DNA from: an uncultured Prevotellaceae bacterium
GTDB taxonomy: Bacteria; Bacteroidota; Bacteroidia; Bacteroidales; Bacteroidaceae
Length of the DNA: 64,000 bases
NCBI GenBank assembly: GCA_902767775.1
Contig: CACXIP010000005.1
Span: forward strand, 124,001-188,000
Direction: 5' to 3'
The notes beneath the pieces are model-generated. The model saw only the letters and a list, made by a program, of their open reading frames with translations, was not told where the DNA came from and did not search any database. Both the position numbers and the translations under genes were made by a program. Shown piece after piece: positions 18,460-26,851 of the stretch (its first letter is position 1; each line of letters starts with the position of its first letter).

Positions 18460-18981
18460 ATGATTGATTTTGGCCTTCTATACGACAAACACATCGACAA
18501 CCTATTTGCCTTTGGCTCACGGTTCACTACTGATCGTGAGTTGATTAAGGACTGCATCCACGATGTTTTTGTGAAATTCTACACCAAGCGCGAACTGCTG
18601 GCTGACGTGGCCAACCTTGAGAGCTATCTCTACACCTCCCTCCGCAACCGCATCAATGATGAGTTTCGCCGCAATGTACACATCTGCGACAATGAGATTA
18701 CCGACCTCACCATGCGCCCGATAGCCGAGGCTCAGGAGTACGACAAGCAACATCTGGAGAAGCTCAACACGCTTACCTGCAACATCAAGAAAGGCTTCGA
18801 CAAACTGTCCCCACGTCAGCGTCAAATCATCAACCTCTACTATTTGGAGCACCGCAAGTATGAGGACATCTGCAAAATCATGGGCATCAATTACCAAAGC
18901 GTGCGCAACCTGATGCACCGCAGCATCAGCCGCCTCCGCGAATTTGCAGCGCAGAATCAGTTCATCGTTCATAATTCATAG
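18460..18981 (+). CDS. ECF-type RNA polymerase sigma factor
   Basis: 173 residues from the ATG at 18460. Region 2 is seen in LYDKHIDNLFAFGSRF ... IKDCIHDVFVKFY and region 4 in FDKLSPRQRQIINLYYLEH followed by a helix-turn-helix (YEDICKIMGINYQSVRNLMH). ECF factors redirect RNA polymerase to specific promoters; in Bacteroidales they often control polysaccharide loci with an anti-sigma FecR and a TonB transporter. Here neither partner is adjacent, so this is an orphan factor among carbohydrate genes. It may control the flanking secreted enzymes, but no shared operator was found. Confidence 0.85.
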   Translation: MIDFGLLYDKHIDNLFAFGSRFTTDRELIKDCIHDVFVKFYTKRELLADVANLESYLYTSLRNRINDEFRRNVHICDNEITDLTMRPIAEAQEYDKQHLEKLNTLTCNIKKGFDKLSPRQRQIINLYYLEHRKYEDICKIMGINYQSVRNLMHRSISRLREFAAQNQFIVHNS

Positions 18982-19579
18982 ATTTTTGTTGGTCGTTTGG
19001 GGAGTTGGTCGTTTGGTCGTTTGGGAAACTGTCTTTTTTGAGGAGTTTAGGAGTTTAGACGATACCCCTACAAAAATGGCGGTGCATCCAGTAGGGACGC
19101 GATGTATCGCGTCCGCTTGAGATGCTTGCCGTGAGCCGAATGGGGAGAAATAATAAAAAAACGCTTCGCTTCAGAAAAAGAATAAAAAGATAGAAAAAAA
19201 ACTTGGCATACAGGGAAGCGAGAAAAAGTGCCAAGGCACTCGCAAAAAGGAAGAAAAAATTGATGATAAAATTCATGAGTGATTGATGGTAATTCATGTT
19301 TTTCTTTCAACATATAATTACCACAAATTATTCATTAATCATTCAAGTTCAACTTATAACTATCTTCAACTTGAGAAAGTCGTATCATTTGTGTGCTTTC
19401 GTGCCTTTTCGTGCCTTTCGTGGTTCCATTACCATCCGTGCTCATCTGTGCTATCCGTGGTTCGTGTCCTTTCGTGAATTTCGTGGTTGATAATTGTTCA
19501 GAGTTGTTTTTATAGTTGAGTAAAAACACCCTGTTGATTTGGTTACAATCTTGCCTATTTATTGTCTTATATATAAATA
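18982..19579. repeat. Intergenic repeat mosaic (GGTCGTTT repeats, B1, A)
   Basis: The gap holds 'GGTCGTTTGG' microrepeats (about 18990-19022), repeat B1 with the perfect inverted repeat GGACGCGAT-GT-ATCGCGTCC at 19095-19114, repeat A at about 19150-19330, and 'TTTCGTGCC/ATCCGTG' microrepeats at about 19390-19490. No gene is recognised. Confidence 0.75.
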
Positions 19580-19729
19580 ATGGGCAAGATGAGCAAGAGA
19601 GAGAAATACACCTACCAAGATGAACCCAACATGCAGACCTACGTTTGCATGGTGTGCCCTCTTTCTATTCAGGAAAAGGAAGCCCTGAAAACACGCATCA
19701 AACTTGCCATCGGACAAACTGCAGAATAA
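19580..19729 (+). CDS. Small 49-residue ORF, hypothetical
   Basis: ATG at 19580, TAA at 19727-19729. The product is charged (MGKMSKREKYTYQDE ... VCMVCPLSIQEKEALKTRI) with two Cys spaced CMVC and no signal peptide. It sits 26 bases before the secreted TIM-barrel/DUF3826 gene in a different frame. It is more codon-like than the surrounding repeats, but expression is unproven. No family recognised. Confidence 0.35.
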   Translation: MGKMSKREKYTYQDEPNMQTYVCMVCPLSIQEKEALKTRIKLAIGQTAE

Positions 19730-19755
19730 TTTATTTTTGCCTGATGGATAACACA

Positions 19756-21207
19756 ATGAAAACATTACATCTATTATTATTAGCTTGGCTGTTGCCTCTT
19801 GGCTCTTTGATGCCTGATACAGCCGTAGCGCAGGAACGCTATCAAGTGGGTGTTTGCGACTGGATGATTCTCAAACGCCAGAAACTCGGAGAATTTGACT
19901 TGGCCAAGCAACTTGGCTGCGATGGTGTGGAACTTGACATGGGCGGACTGGGCAACCGCGAGGCCTTTGACAACGTGCTGCGCGACCCGAAGCAAGCCGA
20001 GTTGTTCAAGCGCACTGCCGACAGTCTCGGCATCAAGGTTGGTGCCGTGGCGATGAGCGGTTTCTACGCACAGGACCTCGCCAAGAAAGACACCTATCTG
20101 GATTTGGTCGCCGACTGCTTCGACACCATGGACAAGATGGGCGGTGCAACCGTGGCATTCCTCCCCCTCGGGGGTTGCGGCAACGACTGGTCGACCGACC
20201 GTGCCAAGCGCGCCATCATCACCAAGCGTCTGCATGAGATAGGAGAGGCCGCCAAGGCACGTGGCAAACGCGTAGGCATCGACACCCCGCTCGACGCCAA
20301 GGGCAACCTGCGCCTGCTGCGCGAGATAGGCAGCGACGGCATCGCCATCTTCTACAAATGGCAGACCATCGTGGAGAGCGGATGGGACATCTGCAAGGAT
20401 ATGAAGAAACTGGGCGCCAAGAACATCTGCGCCATCCACGCCAGCAGCACCGACAGTGTGTGGCTGCGCAATGACCCTGCCATCGACATGCCTGCCATCA
20501 AGAAGACACTCGATGATATGGGTTGGAGCGGTTGGCTCTTCGTGGAGCGCAGCCGCGATGTGAGCATGGTGCGCAATGTGAAGATGAACTTCGGCAGCAA
20601 CGTGCGCTATCTGAAGGAGTTTTTCAACTCCTATCCCGCCGCCGAGATACCCCTCGACAGTGCCGGTCGCGAGGCAGCCTACGTGAACACCATCTTGGGC
20701 CGTGCGCAAAAGGCCACCGATGCGCTGAGCATCACCTGGACACCCATGGGACAGAATGTCGCCAACATCATCTCCAACCGGTATTTCAAGCTCAACGACA
20801 TCTACGCTGAGCGCGACTCTCTGAAGAAGACCGACAAGAAGTTGGCTGAAGCCTTGTGTGACTCCCGTCTTTACCGCTCACACTTTGACTTCGACGCCGA
20901 CCTCGCCCGCTATCTCAAGCCCAATGAGATTGAGAAGGTGAAAGATGTGATGACCTACGATGTGGTCAATGTCACCTACAAGGCCTATCTCGACATGATT
21001 CCCACCCTCAAGGATGTGGAGAAAAAACAAATCATGATATGGCTCAGGGAAGCCCGCGAACTTGCCATCGATGCTGAGAGTTCCAACAAGAAGCATGAGA
21101 CGTTCAAGAAATTCAAGGGGCGCATCAACAACTACCTCTCTGCCCGCGGCTATGACATCCAGAAGGAGCGCGAGGCATGGGGAGAGAGACAAAAGAGTAA
21201 AAATTGA
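19756..21207 (+). CDS. Secreted TIM-barrel epimerase-like protein fused to DUF3826
   Basis: 483 residues from the ATG at 19756, chosen because it begins a clean signal peptide (LLLLAWLLPLGS ... AVAQ). Residues ~28-305 form an AP-endonuclease-2/xylose-isomerase-like TIM barrel (VGVCDWMILKR, GCDGVELDMGG, VGIDTPLDAKG, AIHASSTDSVW, GWLFVERSRDVS). Residues ~320-483 (YVNTILGRAQKATDALSIT, NRYFKLNDIYAERD, KKHETFKKFKGRINNYLSARGYD) match DUF3826, a secreted Bacteroidales domain of unknown function. The two parts are more usually separate genes. Many barrel residues that bind metal in true isomerases cannot be confirmed by eye, so a binding rather than catalytic role is possible. Confidence 0.7.
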   Translation: MKTLHLLLLAWLLPLGSLMPDTAVAQERYQVGVCDWMILKRQKLGEFDLAKQLGCDGVELDMGGLGNREAFDNVLRDPKQAELFKRTADSLGIKVGAVAMSGFYAQDLAKKDTYLDLVADCFDTMDKMGGATVAFLPLGGCGNDWSTDRAKRAIITKRLHEIGEAAKARGKRVGIDTPLDAKGNLRLLREIGSDGIAIFYKWQTIVESGWDICKDMKKLGAKNICAIHASSTDSVWLRNDPAIDMPAIKKTLDDMGWSGWLFVERSRDVSMVRNVKMNFGSNVRYLKEFFNSYPAAEIPLDSAGREAAYVNTILGRAQKATDALSITWTPMGQNVANIISNRYFKLNDIYAERDSLKKTDKKLAEALCDSRLYRSHFDFDADLARYLKPNEIEKVKDVMTYDVVNVTYKAYLDMIPTLKDVEKKQIMIWLREARELAIDAESSNKKHETFKKFKGRINNYLSARGYDIQKEREAWGERQKSKN

Positions 21208-22083
21208 GAATTGCCAAGGCAAGACAAAGCATTCACGGGGATTCTATAATAAGGAGTATAATTCTATAATAAGGAGTTTAGAAGTTTAGGAGATTAGGAG
21301 TTTAGACAATACTCCTACAAGAATGATGGTGCAACTTGTAGGGACGCGATGTATCGCGTCCGCTTAAGATGCACAGTTCATCGGGATTTGAAATCCCGAT
21401 GTCCTAAATATCAGGATTTGTAATCCGAGACTCCTCCGGCCTACGGTCACCTCCCTCAGGAACGGGAAGCTGGTTACACCTGCGAAACATGCCATTCGTG
21501 AGGATTCGCGGAGATGCGTGGTGGAAGAAAAGATAATAAAAAAACGCTTCGCTTAAGAAAAAGCAATAAAAATATAGAAAAATCCTGGGCGTACAGGGAA
21601 GTCTGAAAAAGTGCCAAGGCACTCACAAAAATGAAGAAAAAAACAGTCCCAAAAGGCTGTCATTCGTGGGGATTCGTGGGAAAAAGTCAACGCCCTCTAC
21701 CCCCTCTAATCTTAGAGGGGGAGTAAGTTACCACTGCGAAGGTGGAGATTCGTGAGGATTTCTGGAGATTCGTGAGGATTCGTGAATTTCGTGGTGGAAA
21801 ACTGATTACAACAATAAAAAGAGGCGCATTGCAAATGCTTATACTCAAAGCGGTCGGATTCTTTAGACCCTTCGGGTAAAAGCGGCAAAGCCGAGCGGCA
21901 AATCCGCCCGAACTGGGGCGCAAGAAGTAAGAGGTAAGAGGTGAGAGGTGAGAGGTGAGAAGTAAGAAGTAAGAAGTGAGAGTCCCTAATCAATAAGGGC
22001 TAATGTCTAAACTCCGAGACTCCTAAACTCCTAAACTCCCCAAAAAACGACCAAACGACCAAACGACCAAACGACCAAATAAA
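21208..22083. repeat. Intergenic repeat mosaic (B1, C, A, F, J, tandem heptads)
   Basis: An 876-base gap without a gene. It contains repeat B1 near 21340-21362, repeat C as a perfect inverted repeat CATCGGGATTT-G-AAATCCCGATG (21379-21401), a short copy of A (about 21530-21650), F (21701-21720), J (about 21825-21905, containing GACCCTTCGGGTAAAAGCGG), imperfect 'GTGAGAG/GTAAGAA' heptads (about 21926-21980) and four 'AAACGACC' units just before the GH127 start. J recurs at about 28795-28870. Confidence 0.75.
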
Positions 22084-24165
22084 ATGAGAAGGAAAATCAA
22101 TATTTTGATGTCGGCAGCACTGCTGATGATAAGCCAGACAAGTATGGCTCAACCGAGAGGTGGCATCACCGACACCTTCGGCAGCGAATACGCCGTGATG
22201 AACTCCGTGCCACTGAACGCAGTGACGTGGAACGGTGGTTTCTGGGGCGAGCGCTTCGATGTCTTCAGCAAGACCTCGCTGCAGAGCATGTGGGCGACGT
22301 GGCAGACCGACGAGGGCAAGGGTTTCAACAACTTCCTCATCGCCTCAGGTGAGAAGCGCGGCGTGCATCACGGCCCTCCCTTCCACGATGGCGACATGTA
22401 CAAGTGGTTGGAGGCGGTGGCAGCCATCTATGCCGTCAACCACGACCCCGAACTCGACCGCATCATGGACCGTTTCATCGGTTGTGTGGTGAAATCGCAG
22501 CGTGCCGACGGCTATATCCACACTCCCGTCATCATCGCCGAACTCAACAAGCGGTTGGCCGCTGAGGAGAGCGACAAAGACAACACCGTGGTGGGCACTG
22601 CCGTAGGCACCAAAAACGATGACGCCTTCGTCAACCGGCTCAACTTCGAGACCTACAACCTCGGCCATCTCATCACCGCAGGCATCATCCACAAGCGTGC
22701 CACGGGCAAGACCACACTTTTCGGCGCCGCTGTCAAAGCCGCCGACTTCCTCTACAACTTCTGCAAGACAGCACCCGAGGAACTCGCCGGCAATGCCATC
22801 TGTCCCTCACACTATATGGCCATCGCCGAACTCTACCGCGAGACCGGCGACCCCAAGTATCTGGAACTCTCCAAGCAGTTCATCGACATCCGCGGCATGG
22901 TGAAGAACGGCACCGACGACAACCAGGACCGCATCCCCTTCCGTGAGCAGTACAACGCCATGGGACATGCCGTCAGGGCCAACTACCTGTATGCCGGCGT
23001 GACCGACCTGTTCATCGAGGCAGGTGAGGAACAGCTCATGCGCAACCTCACCTCCATCTGGGACGACATCGTCACCCGCAAGATGTATATCAATGGAGCC
23101 TGCGGTGCCCTTTACGACGGCACCTCGCCCGACGGCACCGACTACAAGCCCGACAACATCCAAAAGGTACACCAAAGCTATGGTCGTCCCTACCAGTTGC
23201 CCCAGTCGACCGCCCACAACGAGACCTGCGCCAACATCGGCAATATGCTGTTCAACTGGCGCATGCTGCTCGCCACCGGCGACGGCAAATATGCCGACAT
23301 CATGGAGAACTGCTACTACAACAGCATCCTCAGCGGCATCTCACTCGACGGCGAGAACTATTTCTACACCAATCCCCTGCGCCTGAGCGACGAACTTCCC
23401 TACACCCTGCGCTGGCCGAAGGAGCGTAAGAAATACATCAGCTGTTTCTGTTGTCCCCCCAACACCCTGCGCACCCTCTGTGAGGTGCAGGACTACGCCT
23501 ACTCGGTGGGCAAGAATGAGATTTCCGTCAACCTCTACGGTGCCAACACACTCACCACCACCGTCGATGGCGTGGGAGCCATCACCCTCGTTCAGGAGAC
23601 CGACTATCCCTGGGATGGCAAGGTGACATTGCGCATCAGTAAGATGAAAGGCAAGAAGACCATCTGTTTCCGTCTGCGCCACCCCGGTTGGTGCAAGACC
23701 ATGCAGGGAACAGCCAGCAACGGAGCCACCATAAAAGAAGAAAACGGTTACCTGACCATTGGAGGCACCTGGCGCCAAGGCGACTTCATCACCCTCGACA
23801 TGCCGATGGAGACTCGTATCATAGAAGCCAACCCACTCGTCGAGGAAGCCCGTGGCCAGGTGGCTGTCCAGCGCGGTCCGATAGTCTACTGCGCTGAGAG
23901 TCAGGATCTCGGAGGAGCCGACATCGACAACATCGCCATCCCTATCGATGCCCGTTTCACACCTGTTGAGACACGCATCGCCAACAGTCGCATGATGGCG
24001 CTCGAAGGAGAAGTGTTCATTCGCAACGAGGCCTCATGGAAAGGTTCGCTCTACCGTGATGCCGCCACCGCCAAGCAACGCAAAACCATCCGCTTGATAC
24101 CCTACTATGCGTGGGGCAACCGCGGTAAAAGTGAGATGACCATATGGATGCCCGCCGCCTACTAA
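22084..24165 (+). CDS. GH127 family glycoside hydrolase (beta-L-arabinofuranosidase-like)
   Basis: 693 residues, signal peptide (QTSMAQ, about 22). The (alpha/alpha)6 barrel of GH127 (DUF1680) is indicated by PFHDGDMYKWLEAVAAIYA, NETCANIGN and YISCFCCPPNTLRT. By comparison with HypBA1, the zinc site would be Glu380, Cys382, Cys456 and Cys457, with Cys456 as nucleophile, so the site is complete. Family members remove beta-L-arabinofuranose; a GH127 member also acts on aceric acid in rhamnogalacturonan II breakdown. The stop overlaps the next gene by 22 bases, so they are co-transcribed. A pectin side-chain substrate fits the neighbourhood. Confidence 0.88.
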   Translation: MRRKINILMSAALLMISQTSMAQPRGGITDTFGSEYAVMNSVPLNAVTWNGGFWGERFDVFSKTSLQSMWATWQTDEGKGFNNFLIASGEKRGVHHGPPFHDGDMYKWLEAVAAIYAVNHDPELDRIMDRFIGCVVKSQRADGYIHTPVIIAELNKRLAAEESDKDNTVVGTAVGTKNDDAFVNRLNFETYNLGHLITAGIIHKRATGKTTLFGAAVKAADFLYNFCKTAPEELAGNAICPSHYMAIAELYRETGDPKYLELSKQFIDIRGMVKNGTDDNQDRIPFREQYNAMGHAVRANYLYAGVTDLFIEAGEEQLMRNLTSIWDDIVTRKMYINGACGALYDGTSPDGTDYKPDNIQKVHQSYGRPYQLPQSTAHNETCANIGNMLFNWRMLLATGDGKYADIMENCYYNSILSGISLDGENYFYTNPLRLSDELPYTLRWPKERKKYISCFCCPPNTLRTLCEVQDYAYSVGKNEISVNLYGANTLTTTVDGVGAITLVQETDYPWDGKVTLRISKMKGKKTICFRLRHPGWCKTMQGTASNGATIKEENGYLTIGGTWRQGDFITLDMPMETRIIEANPLVEEARGQVAVQRGPIVYCAESQDLGGADIDNIAIPIDARFTPVETRIANSRMMALEGEVFIRNEASWKGSLYRDAATAKQRKTIRLIPYYAWGNRGKSEMTIWMPAAY

Positions 24166-25904
24166 TTGTCGCCGCCCTGTCGCTCTCGCTGACAGCCACC
24201 GCCGCCGACTCCCTTGTCATCGAGGTGCAACCCGGAGAGTTCACCATCGAGCAGGCTTTGCAGAAAGCCCGCCTTGCCCGTCTGCACCAAGAGGGAGACA
24301 ATCCCACCCTACGGTTGCACGCCGGCACTTATCGCCTGTCGCAACCCGTCGTTCTCCGTCCTGAGGACAGCCACACCCGCATCATTGCCGAGGAAGGCAC
24401 CGTGCTCAATGGCGGTGTGAGCATCACGGGATGGCGCCGGCAGGGAAAATTGTGGGTGGCCGACGTACCCCAATGGAACGGCCGTCCGTTGGAGTTCCGC
24501 CAGATGTGGGTCAACGGCCAGAAAGCCATCCGCGCCCGCGATGTAGAAGACTTCGAAAAGATGTGGCGCATCCGTGCAGTCGACAAGGTCAGCGAGACCA
24601 TCTATGTGCCCGCCGCTGCCGTCAAAAAAATCCTTCATGAGCGCCATGCCGAGATGGTGCTCCATGAGATGTGGTGCATCGCCTACCTCCGCATCAAGGA
24701 CATCCGGGTGGCCGGCGACAGCGCCGCCATCACTTTCCACAACCCGGAGAGTCATGTGCACTTCATGCATCCCTGGCCCTCGCCCATGGTGACCACCGAC
24801 GGACACAACTCCGCATTTTATCTCACCAATGCCAAGACACTGCTCGACCAACCCGGAGAATGGTATCTTGACACCAAGGAGGAGCGGCTCTACTATATGC
24901 CCCGCCAAGGCGAGGACATGCGCACCGCCGAGGTCGAGGTGCCCGCTTTGGAGACCCTGCTCAGGGTGGAAGGCACCCCCGACCGTCCCGTCACCGACGT
25001 GACGCTCAGCGGCATCACCTTCCGCCATGCCACCTGGCTGCGCCCCAGCGTGATGGGCCATGCCCCGTTGCAAGCCGGCATGTATATGACCGAAGCCTAC
25101 AAGATACGTCCCCAAATCAGTCGTCCGAATGGAGACCACAAACTCGACAACCAAGGATGGGTAGGCCGTCCTGCTGCCGCTGTTGCCGTCAGCGGAGCCA
25201 CCGACGTGGTGTTTGAGCACTGCACGTTTGAGCACTGCGCCTCCACCGCCCTCGACTGCCACACCTTCATCAGCGGAGGAGCCGTCCGTCGCTGCACCTT
25301 CAGCGACATCGGCGGCACCGCCATCCTCGCCGGCACCTTCGGTTCGGAGGCACAGGAGGCCCATCTCCCCTACCGCGTGTCCGACATGCGCGAAATCTGC
25401 ACCGGTCTGACCATCGCCGACAACCGCATCGATGACGCCGCCAATGAAGACTGGGGCTGCATCGGCATCGCCGCCGGTTTTGTCCGCGACATCCTCATCG
25501 AGCACAACGAAATCTCCAACGTGTCGTATACCGGCATCAGCATGGGATGGGGATGGAACCAGCAGACCTGCGTGATGGCCAACAACACCATCCGCGGCAA
25601 CTACATCCACCACTACGCCCGCCATATGTACGACACGGCCGGCATCTACACCCTCGGTTCGCAGCCTCACACCTTCATCGAGGAGAACGTGGTGAGCGAC
25701 ATCTATACTCCCGGCTATGTGCACGACCCCAACCACTGGTTCTACCTCTATACCGACGAGGGGTCGTCATACATCACGGTAAGGAACAACTGGACACCAT
25801 CGGAGAAATTTCTCAAGAATGCCAACGGTCCCGGCAACACCTGGGAGAACAATGGTCCGATGGTTGCCGACAGCATCAAAATAAAGGCAGGAACTAGACA
25901 ATAA
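24144..25904 (+). CDS. GH141-like secreted beta-helix glycosidase
   Basis: 586 residues, signal peptide (LSLTATAAD, about 21). It has the layout of GH141-type beta-helix enzymes: N-terminal PTLRLHAGTYRLSQPVVL and GGVSITGWRRQGKLWVAD, a beta-sandwich insertion (about 100-260), then helix coils with VTLSGITFRHATW, VVFEHCTFEHCASTALDC and SYTGISMGWGWNQQ. GH141 was described for an alpha-L-fucosidase of rhamnogalacturonan II degradation and a xylanase. It overlaps the GH127 gene and lies 14 bases before the aldolase gene. Family level is likely, substrate is inferred. Confidence 0.7.
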   Translation: MDARRLLIVAALSLSLTATAADSLVIEVQPGEFTIEQALQKARLARLHQEGDNPTLRLHAGTYRLSQPVVLRPEDSHTRIIAEEGTVLNGGVSITGWRRQGKLWVADVPQWNGRPLEFRQMWVNGQKAIRARDVEDFEKMWRIRAVDKVSETIYVPAAAVKKILHERHAEMVLHEMWCIAYLRIKDIRVAGDSAAITFHNPESHVHFMHPWPSPMVTTDGHNSAFYLTNAKTLLDQPGEWYLDTKEERLYYMPRQGEDMRTAEVEVPALETLLRVEGTPDRPVTDVTLSGITFRHATWLRPSVMGHAPLQAGMYMTEAYKIRPQISRPNGDHKLDNQGWVGRPAAAVAVSGATDVVFEHCTFEHCASTALDCHTFISGGAVRRCTFSDIGGTAILAGTFGSEAQEAHLPYRVSDMREICTGLTIADNRIDDAANEDWGCIGIAAGFVRDILIEHNEISNVSYTGISMGWGWNQQTCVMANNTIRGNYIHHYARHMYDTAGIYTLGSQPHTFIEENVVSDIYTPGYVHDPNHWFYLYTDEGSSYITVRNNWTPSEKFLKNANGPGNTWENNGPMVADSIKIKAGTRQ

Positions 25905-25918
25905 AATAAAAAAGCATC

Positions 25919-26851
25919 ATGATTACTTCACATCCACTGAGCGGCATCATTCCACCGCTGGTCACCCCACTGAAAGACAACGAGACCCTCGACACGGAGA
26001 GTCTTGAGAACCTCATAGAGCACCTCATCGCAGGCGGTGTGCACGGCCTCTTCATCCTCGGCACCACCGGTGAGGAACAAAGCCTGAGTTACAAGATGCG
26101 GGCAGAGATGATACGCCAGTCAGCCCGCATCAACCACGGACGGCTCCCCCTGTTGGTCTGCGTCACCGACACCTCCATCATCGAGAGCATCCGCCTCGCC
26201 CGCATCGCCGCCGACTGCGGTGCCGACGGCGTGGTGTCCGCCCCACCCTATTACTTCGCTCCCGGCCAACCCGAACTGGCACAGTTTTATGAGGAACTCG
26301 TTCCGCAGCTTCCCCTGCCCGTCTTTCTCTACAATATGCCCTCGCATGTAAAAGTGAGTTTTGCCCCCGACACGGTGCGCCGCATCGCCCGCAATCCCCA
26401 GGTGGTGGGATTCAAAGACTCCTCTGCCAACACCGTATACTTCCAGTCGGTGCTTTACAAGATGCGTGAGCGTCCCGACTTCGCCATGCTTGTGGGTCCT
26501 GAGGAGATTACCGGAGAGAGCGTGCTCTTAGGAGCCCATGGCGGCATCAACGGCGGTGCCAACATGTTCCCCGAACTCTATGTGTCGATGTATGAAGCAG
26601 CCAAGGCAGGCAATCTTGCCCGCGTGGTGCAGTTGCAGCAACTCATCATGCAGATTTCCACCACCATCTACACGGTGGGCAAGCACGGGTCAAGTTATCT
26701 CAAGGGTTTGAAATGCGCCCTCTCGCTGCTCGGCATCATCAAAGACGACTTCGTCGCCTCACCTTTCTACAAGTTCGACCCACCCGAGCGTGAGAAAATC
26801 AGCCAAGCCCTCGCCGCCCTACCCATTGAGAACGGAAAGCTGAAGTTATGA
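25919..26851 (+). CDS. DHDPS/N-acetylneuraminate lyase-family aldolase
   Basis: 310 residues, cytoplasmic. Class I aldolase features of the DapA/NanA family are clear: LGTTGEEQSL (GTTGE, 48-52), catalytic Tyr138 in FLYNMPS and Schiff-base Lys166 in VVGFKDSS. The family cleaves or condenses pyruvate with an aldehyde. Here it is translationally coupled (ATGA overlap at 26848) to a sugar-acid-type symporter and follows secreted pectin-type enzymes, so catabolism of a 2-keto-3-deoxy sugar (for example Kdo, Dha or a 2-keto-3-deoxy aldonate) is more likely than lysine synthesis. The exact substrate cannot be read from sequence. Confidence 0.85.
   Translation: MITSHPLSGIIPPLVTPLKDNETLDTESLENLIEHLIAGGVHGLFILGTTGEEQSLSYKMRAEMIRQSARINHGRLPLLVCVTDTSIIESIRLARIAADCGADGVVSAPPYYFAPGQPELAQFYEELVPQLPLPVFLYNMPSHVKVSFAPDTVRRIARNPQVVGFKDSSANTVYFQSVLYKMRERPDFAMLVGPEEITGESVLLGAHGGINGGANMFPELYVSMYEAAKAGNLARVVQLQQLIMQISTTIYTVGKHGSSYLKGLKCALSLLGIIKDDFVASPFYKFDPPEREKISQALAALPIENGKLKL

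Noticed and set aside
24309-25736. 475-codon antisense frame in the GH141-like gene, and similar long ones at 29429-30529, 27505-28446 and 45440-46804
   Set aside because: Low-complexity His/Val/Gly/Asp-rich products, fully covered by well-supported genes; shadows of G/C-ending codons.
25919-26851. Annotation as dapA (lysine synthesis)
   Set aside because: Family motifs fit, but coupling to a symporter and sugar enzymes points to catabolism, so no gene symbol was given.
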